This document shows positions 44,146-52,438 of a stretch of DNA of 64,000 bases, one piece after another. The translations under genes were made by a program, and so were the position numbers. Each line of letters begins with the position of its first letter. The first letter of the stretch is position 1. The stretch is taken from positions 47,176 to 111,175 of the forward strand of contig CABUXT010000004.1 in the NCBI GenBank assembly GCA_902495705.1, written 5' to 3'. The notes under the pieces are model-generated. The model saw only the letters and a program-made list of their open reading frames with translations. It ran no database searches and had not been told where the DNA came from. Source of the stretch: an uncultured cyanobacterium (GTDB lineage Bacteria; Cyanobacteriota; Vampirovibrionia; Gastranaerophilales; Gastranaerophilaceae).

Positions 44146-44850
44146 ATGAAACAATTAAAATCAAACGCATTTACGTTGGCAGAAGTATTGATAACACTGG
44201 GGATTATCGGAGTTGTTGCAGCACTCACAATTCCTGCATTATTGACAAATCTGAACCACATTAAATTGCAATCACAATTTAAGGAAGGATATTCAATACT
44301 TGCAAGAATGGTAAAAGAGTATAATGCGGATGATGAGCGCGGAAATCTTGTAAATGACCAATCATTATACAAAAATTTCATGAAGTATTTTAACTCGGTA
44401 ACGGACTGTGGTGATGCAGGTAAGGTTGCAGTTGATACGCAATATTGTATAACAAGGCGCACAAGTGACAGTTCAAAATTTAACCAAGATGATAAATATA
44501 CAAACTATTCAAAAACAACAGACTCAATTAACACTATACCACTGGATGATGGACAATTTTATCTTCAAAATGGGATGTTAATAACTTTTGATATTTCAGG
44601 CACTAAAAAAGTCAGCATAGACATCAACGGCAAAAGTCAAAAACCAAATGCGTGGGGTCATGACCTATTCACGTTTGAATTAAAAGAATCTGAAAAAGAA
44701 GGCGGATATGAACTCGTTCCTATGGGTGCTCCGGGGACTACATATTCTGCTGAGACTTATTGTGATAAAAAGAGCAACGACAAACGAAACGGCATAGGTT
44801 GTGCGTACTACGCAATGAAAGATAATACTTATTTCAAAAAATTGCCATAA
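44146..44850 (+). CDS. Type IV pilin-like (pseudopilin) protein
   Basis: A 234-residue protein with a classical prepilin leader KSNA/FTLAEVLITLGIIGVV (Glu5 present) and helix ending in TIPALL, so it should be cut and methylated by a prepilin peptidase. The soluble part is Asp/Lys rich with four or more cysteines and a C-terminal 'GIGCAYYAMKDNTY'. It is a candidate subunit of a pilus or of a type II-like secretion pseudopilus. AAAGGAG precedes ATG 44146. No assembly genes lie nearby, as for the other pilin-like genes in this window. Confidence 0.85.
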   Translation: MKQLKSNAFTLAEVLITLGIIGVVAALTIPALLTNLNHIKLQSQFKEGYSILARMVKEYNADDERGNLVNDQSLYKNFMKYFNSVTDCGDAGKVAVDTQYCITRRTSDSSKFNQDDKYTNYSKTTDSINTIPLDDGQFYLQNGMLITFDISGTKKVSIDINGKSQKPNAWGHDLFTFELKESEKEGGYELVPMGAPGTTYSAETYCDKKSNDKRNGIGCAYYAMKDNTYFKKLP

Positions 44851-44871
44851 ATCAGATATTTGTGATATAGT
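44842..44871 (+). promoter_or_regulatory. SRP RNA promoter (TTGCCA-18-TATAGT)
   Basis: TTGCCA at 44842-44847 and TATAGT at 44866-44871 with an 18-base spacer, plus an upstream TG (extended -10, TGA-TATAGT). The expected start is near 44878. Confidence 0.6.
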
Positions 44872-44876
44872 AAGAT

Positions 44877-45138
44877 TGAGCCGTACTCCACGGGGATTTG
44901 CAATCTCTTGACCCGAAGCTTATGCGGGGTGCAGAGCCTGTTGTGAGGGGTTTATAAGCACTTTGAAATTTGATAGAATTGTTGATAGCAATGGCTAAGA
45001 TGGCACAAACTTTCGAACCATGTCAGGGGGGAAACTCAGCAGCATTAAGATTGACCTTGTGGGTGTTTTAGTTGTTGAAGGAGAAACTACCAAAGGACAA
45101 TTTGTTTATAAATTTCGATAGACAGTGGTACGGTTTTT
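44877..45138 (+). ncRNA. ffs: Signal recognition particle RNA, large bacterial type
   Basis: The domain IV core is at about 45017-45054: CGAACCATGTCAGG, a short stem with a GAAA tetraloop, then CTCAGCAGCATTAAG. This matches the SRP54 (Ffh)-binding site, normally with a GGAA loop. About 130 bases upstream is an Alu-like domain with GTACTCC, GGATTTGCAATCTCTTGACCCGAAGC. CCGTAC at 44881-44886 pairs with GTACGG at 45128-45133, closing the RNA, and T6 follows as terminator. The total of about 262 bases is the size of the large type (Bacillus, 270) rather than the ~100-base short type. The ends are approximate. Confidence 0.88.
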
Positions 45139-45178
45139 TATTTGGGTTATTTTTTATAAAAAACAATATAATTTTTCA

Positions 45179-45209
45179 GCACTTCCTGCTTAAACCAATC
45201 AGGAAGTGC
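45179..45209. terminator. Hairpin between the SRP RNA and argS
   Basis: GCACTTCCTG and CAGGAAGTGC form a 10-base stem between the convergent ends. The U-run is weak, so its efficiency is uncertain. Confidence 0.45.
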
Positions 45210-45227
45210 AAAATATTAATTAATCCT

Positions 45228-46967
45228 CTACATACGTTCAGGTGCATTGACCGCAAGAATAGCCAATGCATTTGACAATACAGTCTTGAATGCCCAAACC
45301 AAAGCTAATCTTGATTTAGTTGTAGCCATATCATCAGTAATTACACGAGTTGAATTGTAGAATGAATGGAACTCGGCAGCCAATTCTTGAACATAACGAC
45401 AAATTGTATAAACTTGTCTTGTTTGAGCAGATGCAACAATTAGCGGTTTAAATTCTTCAAGTTTAAGTACCAATTTTCTTGCATCTTTAACTGCTAAACC
45501 TGCGATATTTTTATCAAATTCAGAAACAAGTTTTTCAAATTCTGATTCTGAAATAACAGCAGGAACAGTTTTGCCGGTTTCGGTATCAACCTTATCGTTT
45601 GTTGCGTTTCTGATAATTGAACAAGCTCTGGCATGAGCGTACTGTACATAGAAAACAGGGTTTTCATCTGAATTTGTTTTAGCTAGTTCAATATCGAAAT
45701 CCAAAGTTGTATCAATGTTTCTCATTGCCATCCAAAATCTTGTAGCATCAACTCCAACCTCGTCAATCAAATCTTCAAGAGTAACCATATTTTTACGTTT
45801 ACCCATACGTACTTCATTACCATTAATCACAAGGTTTACCAATTGTCCGAGCAATACTTCCAATTTATTTGGGTCATAGCCTAAAGCCTCAATTGATGCC
45901 TTAACTCTTGCTACATAACCATGGTGGTCTGCCCCCCAAATGTTAATCATTCTGTCAAAACCACGTTCCAACTTGTCTACGTGGTAGGCAATATCGGCAG
46001 TCAAATAAGTATTTGAGCCGTCAGCTTTTTTGATAACCCTATCTTGGTCGTCACCGTAATCTGAAGATTTGAACCAAACGGCACCTTCTTTTTCGTAAAT
46101 TTTACCGCTTTTGCGAAGTTTTTCAACACATTCATTAACTTTGCCTGATTTATGCAAAGTCAATTCTGAATAGAAATTATCAAATTTAACTCTGAAATTG
46201 TCTAACAAATCACGTTGTACTTTTTCTTCATAAGCCTTCGCATAATCGCAATAAACAGCCAAATCGATTTTATCAGCATCATTATTTACTGCAGCAAGTT
46301 CATCTTTTTTATCTATCAAAAATTGTTTAGCTACAGGAATCAAATAATCCCCAGGGTAGTAATTTTTACGTTCTATTTCATCTTCAGGAAAATCAATTTT
46401 CACACCCAATTCTTGTTTTACACGAATAACAAGAGAACGTCCCAATTTTTGAATTTGAGAACCTGCGTCATTTATATAAAATTCTTGATAAACATCATGA
46501 CCATAAAATTTTAAAAGATTAGCCAAAGCACTGCCCATTGCAGCCCATCTGCCGTGACCGATATGGAAAGGTCCTGTTGGGTTTGCGGAAATATATTCTA
46601 AAATAATCTTTTCTTTTTCAATATTTTCAGGTCGACCAAAGTTTTCTTTTTTTGAATAAATTTCACCAATCAAGTCCACAAGTAAAGAATCACCTGCTTT
46701 AAAATTGATAAAACCACCAATAACTGAGTATTGCGAATCTTCTTTGTCAATAAATTCAACAATCGCATTAGCAATCATCGGTGGAGCAATTCGAGCAGAA
46801 CGAGCAAGACAAGAAACATTTACCGCCAAATCTCCAAATTCAGGATTTTTTGGTTTTTCAACAGTCAATGAACCTTTGGTATATTCGCTCATTTGACCTA
46901 ATTTGCCTGCTGCTACAGCTTTTTCAATTGCACTTTCAATCTTATTCAAAAAATAATCTTTTAACAT
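45228..46967 (-). CDS. argS: Arginine--tRNA ligase
   Basis: A 579-residue class I synthetase charging tRNA-Arg. The HIGH motif is at residues 135-138 in ANPTGPFHIGHGR. The N-terminal tRNA-binding domain has 'PKNPEFGDLAVN', and the catalytic half has KADGSNTYLTADIAYH and NEVRMGKRKN in place of KMSKS. The anticodon-binding domain ends with LAVNAPERM, typical of the family. ATG 46967 follows GAGGTTGAT. It is a single-gene unit. Confidence 0.95.
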   Translation of the reverse strand: MLKDYFLNKIESAIEKAVAAGKLGQMSEYTKGSLTVEKPKNPEFGDLAVNVSCLARSARIAPPMIANAIVEFIDKEDSQYSVIGGFINFKAGDSLLVDLIGEIYSKKENFGRPENIEKEKIILEYISANPTGPFHIGHGRWAAMGSALANLLKFYGHDVYQEFYINDAGSQIQKLGRSLVIRVKQELGVKIDFPEDEIERKNYYPGDYLIPVAKQFLIDKKDELAAVNNDADKIDLAVYCDYAKAYEEKVQRDLLDNFRVKFDNFYSELTLHKSGKVNECVEKLRKSGKIYEKEGAVWFKSSDYGDDQDRVIKKADGSNTYLTADIAYHVDKLERGFDRMINIWGADHHGYVARVKASIEALGYDPNKLEVLLGQLVNLVINGNEVRMGKRKNMVTLEDLIDEVGVDATRFWMAMRNIDTTLDFDIELAKTNSDENPVFYVQYAHARACSIIRNATNDKVDTETGKTVPAVISESEFEKLVSEFDKNIAGLAVKDARKLVLKLEEFKPLIVASAQTRQVYTICRYVQELAAEFHSFYNSTRVITDDMATTKSRLALVWAFKTVLSNALAILAVNAPERM

Positions 46968-47014
46968 ATCAACCTCATTTTAATATCTTCGTAGGTAAAT
47001 TGTATAATAAAAAA

Positions 47015-47037
47015 GACCCTGAAACAAGTTCAAGGTC
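47015..47037 (-). terminator. Terminator after the phosphohexomutase gene
   Basis: GACCTTGAAC and GTTTCAGGGTC (with G-U pairs) followed by TTTTTT on the minus strand. Confidence 0.75.
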
Positions 47038-47057
47038 AATTTTATCAAAATGTTAAG

Positions 47058-49337
47058 TTAAAAATCGTATTCAGGAACAACAAACGGCTCATTATTTGCA
47101 TCTTTGTCCACAAATGCCAAATAATAATCCATTGCATCCTGTTTACAATTTTCATAAGATTTTTCAGGAATCAATTCAATGTGTTTTTGAGTTCTGTCAC
47201 CTGAATAATTACCTAAAACCGTTGCATATTTTTCAATCTCGGATTTATCAAGTCCGCCACCATAAGCTTTTGTCTTGGCATCCGTCCCTGATGGTCTGAT
47301 TTCGATGTATTTATTGTCAAATTCAAGATATGTACCATCTCCGACAAACTTGATTGATTTTAAGTTATCAAAGCTTAAACCGTCCTTGTTAAAATTATCA
47401 TTTAAAACCGTTTTTATATCGTCAAGAGAGATAATTCCTTGACGTTTTGCAATCGCCATTGACAAGTAGAACATATCATTTTTTGTTCTCAAAGCTTCAC
47501 CTGCAACTTTAGCCTCTTTCAACTTATTGATATCAGGTTCTGACTCGTTATAATACGCAATATCAACACGAGTGTCAAATTTGCCGATAATTTTGTTATC
47601 AGAAAATACTTCTTTCAAATATTGAGACAAGTAAATTCCTGATTCTGCCAATTTAGAAACAAGAGCTGATGCAACAACAATAGCCTCAGTTGCACTTTTT
47701 TCTCTCATTGCAACGGCACATCTGCCATGTTGAGATTTAATCAACTCTTCAGTACCCATAATCATTCCGCCGGATTCTTCACCACCAAATAAAAGTCTTG
47801 GGTTTACTCCCAAATCAATTGAATTGCCGAAAACATCATCAACGACAACGCTGTCATTCGGATTGTTTTTCAATTTCAATTCAACTTTTTTCATAATATT
47901 GGCAATTTCTTTAAAACCGACAGGAACATTAACAACTTTAATACCGTTATTTTTAGCCCATTCATCCCAAGATAGAGCAGATGCGGTTGTCTTAATCATA
48001 AATCTTGGATGATTTTCCCACAAACCTTGCGTTTTCAATTGTTTTGACCAAAAATCCATCAACATCAAAAATGCTTGGTTTGCAGTAAATACAGTGAGCA
48101 CTCTGCCATCACCAAACTCAATATAATCAATACCCAAAGATTTTAATTCAGGGATTCTGTCTGAACTTTCAGTCTGAGTAATAGTTAATCTGTCATGGTC
48201 TGGGTCAGTAATTAAAACAACTGTTCCGACTGGATATTCCTTCAATTTTTCATCATAATGCAAAGTATCAATTACAGGGAAAAACTTTGTACCATCAGCT
48301 TTTTTAGCCAAAACCGTAGCATCAACCGAATAATCATAGAAAGCTTTTTCACCTTTTGGAGTAACATCATATTTACCGATTGAATGGAAAAATGGGTCTT
48401 CTTCTGTATTAAACCAAACAAATTTATCTTCAATACCCAGTTTTTTCAATACTCTTGATAATGTGCGATAAGCTGAACCTCCAACATTTTCAATCGCGAT
48501 TTCTGATTTAAAGTTTTTAATCAAGTTCAAGTTTACATCTTTTGCAACGCCTGATTTTAAATATTCAACATACAAATCAACACCATCATCAATAGATTTC
48601 ATAACTGATTCGTTAATTAATGGATTATCTTTTGCGGAGATTTTAATTTCATAAGAGCCGTTTTTCTTAACCTCATCAAAAATTTCTTGAATTTTATTAA
48701 CAAATTCCATTGATTCTTCCGGCAAATATTGACTACCTTGTGAATTCAAATCTTTTGTTGCATTTTTTACAGAAATTCCGTGACTTGATGTGATATATTC
48801 CCCACCCAACAAATCCAATTTGAATGCTAAAAATGATGCCAACCAAATCGGAATAGTTTTTTTGCCGACAGGTACAAGAGTTTCAATACCGTTTGCTGCT
48901 TGGATTCTTGCAATAGCATCTAAAAACAATTGTGAATTGTATCGAACTTCACACCCTGCAACTTTGACAATTCTTTTATCTGAGTATTTTTCTTTTGCTA
49001 CAAGAGATTTTGCCAATGTTGCAAGCACAATACCTACCAAATTAATAGGAAATCTTGTATCTTGAGGGAACAAAATATTTTGCGGTCCGCGAATACCTGC
49101 TGTTGAAACCTTTGCCTCTTTTGCATAATTTGCAAACCAATCTTCCAAATTCAACCCTTGCGGATTTGTATCTTTGTCATAAGGAGCCAAATGTTCCTTT
49201 TTTAAAACAAAAGAAAATTCTCCGTCTTGCGAAAAATCCATCAAATTAAGATTTTTTACATAATCAGGGGTTTTATCGTATACACTTTTAAATAACTCAT
49301 TTTCTAAAACGTTATCTGATGTTTTTAACTCAACCAT
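47058..49337 (-). CDS. Phosphoglucomutase/phosphomannomutase family enzyme, long form
   Basis: A 759-residue member of the alpha-D-phosphohexomutase family, much longer than the usual 450-580 residues. STAGIRG (78-84), the catalytic Ser loop TSSHG (183-187; usually TASHNP), metal loop DPDHDR (usually DGDGDR), sugar loop GGEESGG and the phosphate loop EIRPSGTDAKTKAYGG are all present but slightly changed. It moves phosphate between C1 and C6 of a hexose, feeding surface-glycan or glycogen synthesis; the substrate is uncertain. The extra length is an N-terminal domain and inserts. AAAGGAGAG precedes ATG 49337. Confidence 0.85.
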   Translation of the reverse strand: MVELKTSDNVLENELFKSVYDKTPDYVKNLNLMDFSQDGEFSFVLKKEHLAPYDKDTNPQGLNLEDWFANYAKEAKVSTAGIRGPQNILFPQDTRFPINLVGIVLATLAKSLVAKEKYSDKRIVKVAGCEVRYNSQLFLDAIARIQAANGIETLVPVGKKTIPIWLASFLAFKLDLLGGEYITSSHGISVKNATKDLNSQGSQYLPEESMEFVNKIQEIFDEVKKNGSYEIKISAKDNPLINESVMKSIDDGVDLYVEYLKSGVAKDVNLNLIKNFKSEIAIENVGGSAYRTLSRVLKKLGIEDKFVWFNTEEDPFFHSIGKYDVTPKGEKAFYDYSVDATVLAKKADGTKFFPVIDTLHYDEKLKEYPVGTVVLITDPDHDRLTITQTESSDRIPELKSLGIDYIEFGDGRVLTVFTANQAFLMLMDFWSKQLKTQGLWENHPRFMIKTTASALSWDEWAKNNGIKVVNVPVGFKEIANIMKKVELKLKNNPNDSVVVDDVFGNSIDLGVNPRLLFGGEESGGMIMGTEELIKSQHGRCAVAMREKSATEAIVVASALVSKLAESGIYLSQYLKEVFSDNKIIGKFDTRVDIAYYNESEPDINKLKEAKVAGEALRTKNDMFYLSMAIAKRQGIISLDDIKTVLNDNFNKDGLSFDNLKSIKFVGDGTYLEFDNKYIEIRPSGTDAKTKAYGGGLDKSEIEKYATVLGNYSGDRTQKHIELIPEKSYENCKQDAMDYYLAFVDKDANNEPFVVPEYDF

Positions 49338-49387
49338 AACTCTCTCCTTTACAATTTCCTAAATAATACAATAAAAATACATTAATA

Positions 49388-49399
49388 AGTAGCTACTTG
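49388..49399. promoter_or_regulatory. 12-base palindrome upstream of the acyltransferase operon
   Basis: AAGTAGCTACTT is a perfect palindrome about 15 bases upstream of a TATAAT (49415-49420), where a regulator could act. Confidence 0.35.
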
Positions 49400-49446
49400 A
49401 AGGATTTTTGTGTATAATACAGATACAGATTATGGAGAGAGAAAAT

Positions 49447-50133
49447 ATGGCAAAACAGAAGAAACAATACTCTACGAGAAAAGCCTCTCAATTCAACATT
49501 TGGAGGTCATTATTCCAATTCCTCGTATGTAAAATCGGCTATATGATTAGACTTAAACTGGTGTACAGACTGGAAGTTCACGGTCTTGAAAATGTACCAA
49601 AAGATAATAAATATATCGTTTGTCCAAACCACTTATCAACACTTGACCCACCGTTGATGGTTGCAGTTATGCCAAGAAGTGTTTCATTTATGGCAAAAAA
49701 AGAACTGTTTGATATTCCTTTTTTGAGATGGTGGATTGACTGGCTTGGAGCATTTGCCGTAAATAGAGAAAGCCTTGGACCATCTACAGTTAAAACCGTT
49801 CAAGAAATCAAAGACAGTAATTGGGTATTAGGAATGTTTCCTCAAGGAACAAGAGGAGTTCCAGGAGAAATCAAAGGTGTTACAAAAGGATTTGCTGGAC
49901 TTGCAAAACTTACAAAGTGTGACATTTTGCCTGTAGGTATCATTGGTACTAATGAAGTTAAAAGATGGCCTTTTACCGGAAAAATTATTGTTAAAATCGG
50001 CAAAATTATACCTTACGATAAAAATACAGAACTTGTAAAAGACAAATGGATTGAACAAATTCAAGAGCTTACAGGGTTCAAATACATAGAAGACGACAAA
50101 TCAGTTGAAACCCAAAACGGAGGCGCAGAATAG
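49447..50133 (+). CDS. 1-acyl-sn-glycerol-3-phosphate acyltransferase-like protein (PlsC family), copy 1
   Basis: A 228-residue membrane-associated acyltransferase that likely adds the second acyl chain to lysophosphatidic acid. The motifs are NHLSTLD (61-67; NHX4D), FMAKKELFDIPFLRWW and FPQGTRG (131-137). The usual FPEGTR has Glu, here replaced by Gln. One hydrophobic N-terminal stretch (about 20-35) would anchor it in the inner membrane. ATG 49447 follows GGAGAGAG. The second copy starts 2 bases after its stop, so they form an operon. Confidence 0.88.
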   Translation: MAKQKKQYSTRKASQFNIWRSLFQFLVCKIGYMIRLKLVYRLEVHGLENVPKDNKYIVCPNHLSTLDPPLMVAVMPRSVSFMAKKELFDIPFLRWWIDWLGAFAVNRESLGPSTVKTVQEIKDSNWVLGMFPQGTRGVPGEIKGVTKGFAGLAKLTKCDILPVGIIGTNEVKRWPFTGKIIVKIGKIIPYDKNTELVKDKWIEQIQELTGFKYIEDDKSVETQNGGAE

Positions 50134-50135
50134 GA

Positions 50136-50846
50136 ATGAGCAAGGAAGTACGAAATTTCAACCGAAGATATGCAAAAGAATACAATATATTTAGAACTAT
50201 TTTTTACATGAGTTTTTTATATATTGTTGTTTACGGATTTTTCCTGATATTCTACAATTTTAAAGTAGAAGGTCGCAAAAACATCCCTGCCCATAAAGCA
50301 AAATCCGGCAAATATATTTATGCTGCAAACCATGTATCTATATTTGATCCTCCAATGGTTGCTATGGCGGCAAATTGTCCTGTTGCATTTATGGCAAAGA
50401 AAGAATTATTTGAACCAACAGAAAAATTAAGCTGGCTTGTAAAACGTCTTGGAGCCTTCGCTGTTGACCGCGTAAAACCTGAAATTGCAACGTTCAAGAC
50501 TGTAAGAGATATCGTTAGCACAAGTTGGTCTTTGGGGATTTTCCCTCAAGGCGGAACCAGACCTTATGGGAAACTTGAAGATATCAGAAAAGGTTTTGTC
50601 GTAATAGCAAAAAACGCAAAAGCTGATATTGTTCCTGTTGCGATTGCAAAATGGGACGGATATCCAAAACTAAAACCATTCACTAGACGTAATGTTGCAA
50701 TCAGAGTAGGTAAACCGATTCCGTACACTCTAAGTACAGAAGAGATTATCTACGAATGGTGCAGACAAATTTCTGAAATGGCTGATTATGAAAACTGTGC
50801 ACCATTACCTGAATCAATGCAAACAAAAGAAGTCCAAGCGGTTTAA
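50136..50846 (+). CDS. 1-acyl-sn-glycerol-3-phosphate acyltransferase-like protein (PlsC family), copy 2
   Basis: A 236-residue paralogue of the preceding gene. It has NHVSIFD (65-71), FMAKKELF, and FPQGGTRP (136-143) in the position of FPEGTR. Both the Gln and the additional Gly differ from the classical motif, so the substrate-binding loop is altered. A hydrophobic N-terminal helix (about 22-42) suggests membrane anchoring. It is cotranscribed with copy 1, with an A-rich GGAATG junction. Confidence 0.85.
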   Translation: MSKEVRNFNRRYAKEYNIFRTIFYMSFLYIVVYGFFLIFYNFKVEGRKNIPAHKAKSGKYIYAANHVSIFDPPMVAMAANCPVAFMAKKELFEPTEKLSWLVKRLGAFAVDRVKPEIATFKTVRDIVSTSWSLGIFPQGGTRPYGKLEDIRKGFVVIAKNAKADIVPVAIAKWDGYPKLKPFTRRNVAIRVGKPIPYTLSTEEIIYEWCRQISEMADYENCAPLPESMQTKEVQAV

Positions 50847-50859
50847 GATAATCATCTTT

Positions 50860-50956
50860 GCGAGGAACATTGATTCTTAAATTATATTGTCATTTTGAAA
50901 ACTTAGAAAATTTGTGAGAGTTTACGAGCACAAAATTTTCTTGCTATTCAGAATCT
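50860..50956. repeat. Dispersed intergenic repeat, copy 2
   Basis: 50887-50956 (70 bases) is a close copy of 35059-35127, with matching ends TTGTCATT...GAATCT and an imperfect long hairpin. Just upstream, CGAGGAACATT (50861-50871) is the inverse of the segment preceding copy 1. Confidence 0.7.
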
Positions 50957-50994
50957 CAAACTAAACTTAGCTCAATAATAGTAATGATAGAAAT

Positions 50995-51018
50995 AAAGCC
51001 CCTTTTGCAAGGGGCTTT
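50995..51018. terminator. Bidirectional terminator
   Basis: AAAGCCCC and GGGGCTTT with an 8-base loop lie between the plus acyltransferase operon and the minus HEAT-repeat gene. Confidence 0.85.
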
Positions 51019-51054
51019 ATTTTATCTAAAGAAAGGAATTTTACTTATAAATCA

Positions 51055-52179
51055 TTACACTTGATTCAATTTTTCAAGTGCAGTTTTAGCTGTTTCAGCT
51101 ACACCTGGGTCAGAGTCATTTTGAGCAATTGTGAAGACTGTTGTCAAGTCTTTTTTGTATGCAGGGTTTTGGATATAGCTCAAAGCTTCAATTGCTGATG
51201 CTCTTACCATTGGGTTAGGGTTGTCTTTCAAATTGTCAACGATTGTAACTGCTCCCGGTAATTCAGTTAAAGGAACTGTTGTGTTTGACAATTTTGCAAC
51301 TTCATCACCGTACAATTTTTGCATTATTGCTGATGTGAACAATGCATAGCTTTTGTTTCTTTCAGCTTGTTCTTGTGGAGTGATTTTGTTTGCTAATTGT
51401 TTATCTGCATCTGTTACATCTTTGCCACTCATAACTTTTTCCCTTGCTGCTGTCTGTTCAGGTGTTGGACCTTCCAATTTGCTTGAGTCAAAGTTAATGA
51501 TATTTGTCAAAGCATCAAATACTTTTGTATCTACTAATTCAGTAGCTTTTTCAGGTGATTCTTTTACCATATTAGCAATTTCTTCCATAGCTGATGCTTG
51601 AACATCAAAGTCAGGGTTTGACAATTTTGCGATGAATGAGTTCAAATCAACTTGCGGAGTAACTGTTTCAGCTGGAACTACTTCTGGTTTTGCTTCTGTT
51701 TTAGGAGCTTCTGCTGTTTTTGGAGCCTCAGGAGTTGCTTCTGCTTTTGGAGCTTCAGGAGCTGAAACTGTTGGAGCAGGAACTACAGGAGCTGTAGTTT
51801 GAGCTTGAGGAACTTCTGTTACAACTGCCGGAGCTGGTGCTGCTGCAGGAGCCGGAGTTTGTGCAACCGGAGCTTCAACTTGTGCCGGTTGAGGAGCTTG
51901 TACTGTTGCTACAGGAGCTTGCATAACAGGAGCTACAGGTGGGTAATATGGTTGAACCGGTGCCTGTGGATAATTATATACAGGAGCTTGCGGATATGTA
52001 TAATATGGCATTGTAGTTTGTGCATATTGTGCATTATTAGCAGGAGCTCCTACTGTTGGATTGTTAATTTCAATGTTTACTGCATTTAATTTCGGTTGTT
52101 GTTGGGGTACAGGCATATATGTTGTCTGTTGTTGTACCATGTATGGATTTGTGATTGGTACACTTGGAATTTGATTCAT
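51055..52179 (-). CDS. HEAT-repeat-like protein with long Pro/Ala/Gln-rich N-terminus
   Basis: A 374-residue protein without a signal peptide. Residues 1-180 are low complexity, rich in Pro, Ala, Gln and Tyr ('PQAPV' and 'EAPK' units), so disordered. Residues about 185-374 are helical pairs such as 'NPDFDVQASAMEEIANMVKESPEKATELV' and 'NPNPMVRASAIEALSYIQNPAYKK' that resemble HEAT repeats, which often bind proteins. No family is recognised. It sits alone between the acyltransferase and transketolase operons. AAAGGAAA precedes the ATG at 52179. Confidence 0.7.
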   Translation of the reverse strand: MNQIPSVPITNPYMVQQQTTYMPVPQQQPKLNAVNIEINNPTVGAPANNAQYAQTTMPYYTYPQAPVYNYPQAPVQPYYPPVAPVMQAPVATVQAPQPAQVEAPVAQTPAPAAAPAPAVVTEVPQAQTTAPVVPAPTVSAPEAPKAEATPEAPKTAEAPKTEAKPEVVPAETVTPQVDLNSFIAKLSNPDFDVQASAMEEIANMVKESPEKATELVDTKVFDALTNIINFDSSKLEGPTPEQTAAREKVMSGKDVTDADKQLANKITPQEQAERNKSYALFTSAIMQKLYGDEVAKLSNTTVPLTELPGAVTIVDNLKDNPNPMVRASAIEALSYIQNPAYKKDLTTVFTIAQNDSDPGVAETAKTALEKLNQV

Positions 52180-52438
52180 AAGTTTTTCCTTTCCTACATA
52201 AAATTGAGTCTATTACCATTCTACCGTTTAAATACCTATGAAGAAAAAATATTGCTAAAATTGCCTTATATTTTAATAAAACTTTACATTAAAAGTTAAA
52301 AAGCCCACTATAACTGGATTTCAAATATTACATTTTTTAAAGACTTATTTTATTGGAAACAGACAAATTTTTATGTTAAAATTGTATTGTTAGGATATAA
52401 AAAGTGGTCGAAACACTATATATACTTTGAGGATATAG

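Noticed and set aside
45072..45275. Small plus-strand open frame after the SRP RNA
   Set aside because: It lies over the 3' end of the SRP RNA and the argS terminator, has no clear ribosome site or homology, and overlaps argS.
52180..52438. Clear promoters for the HEAT gene and transketolase C-half
   Set aside because: AT-rich -10-like boxes are present but no convincing spacing to a -35 could be settled.
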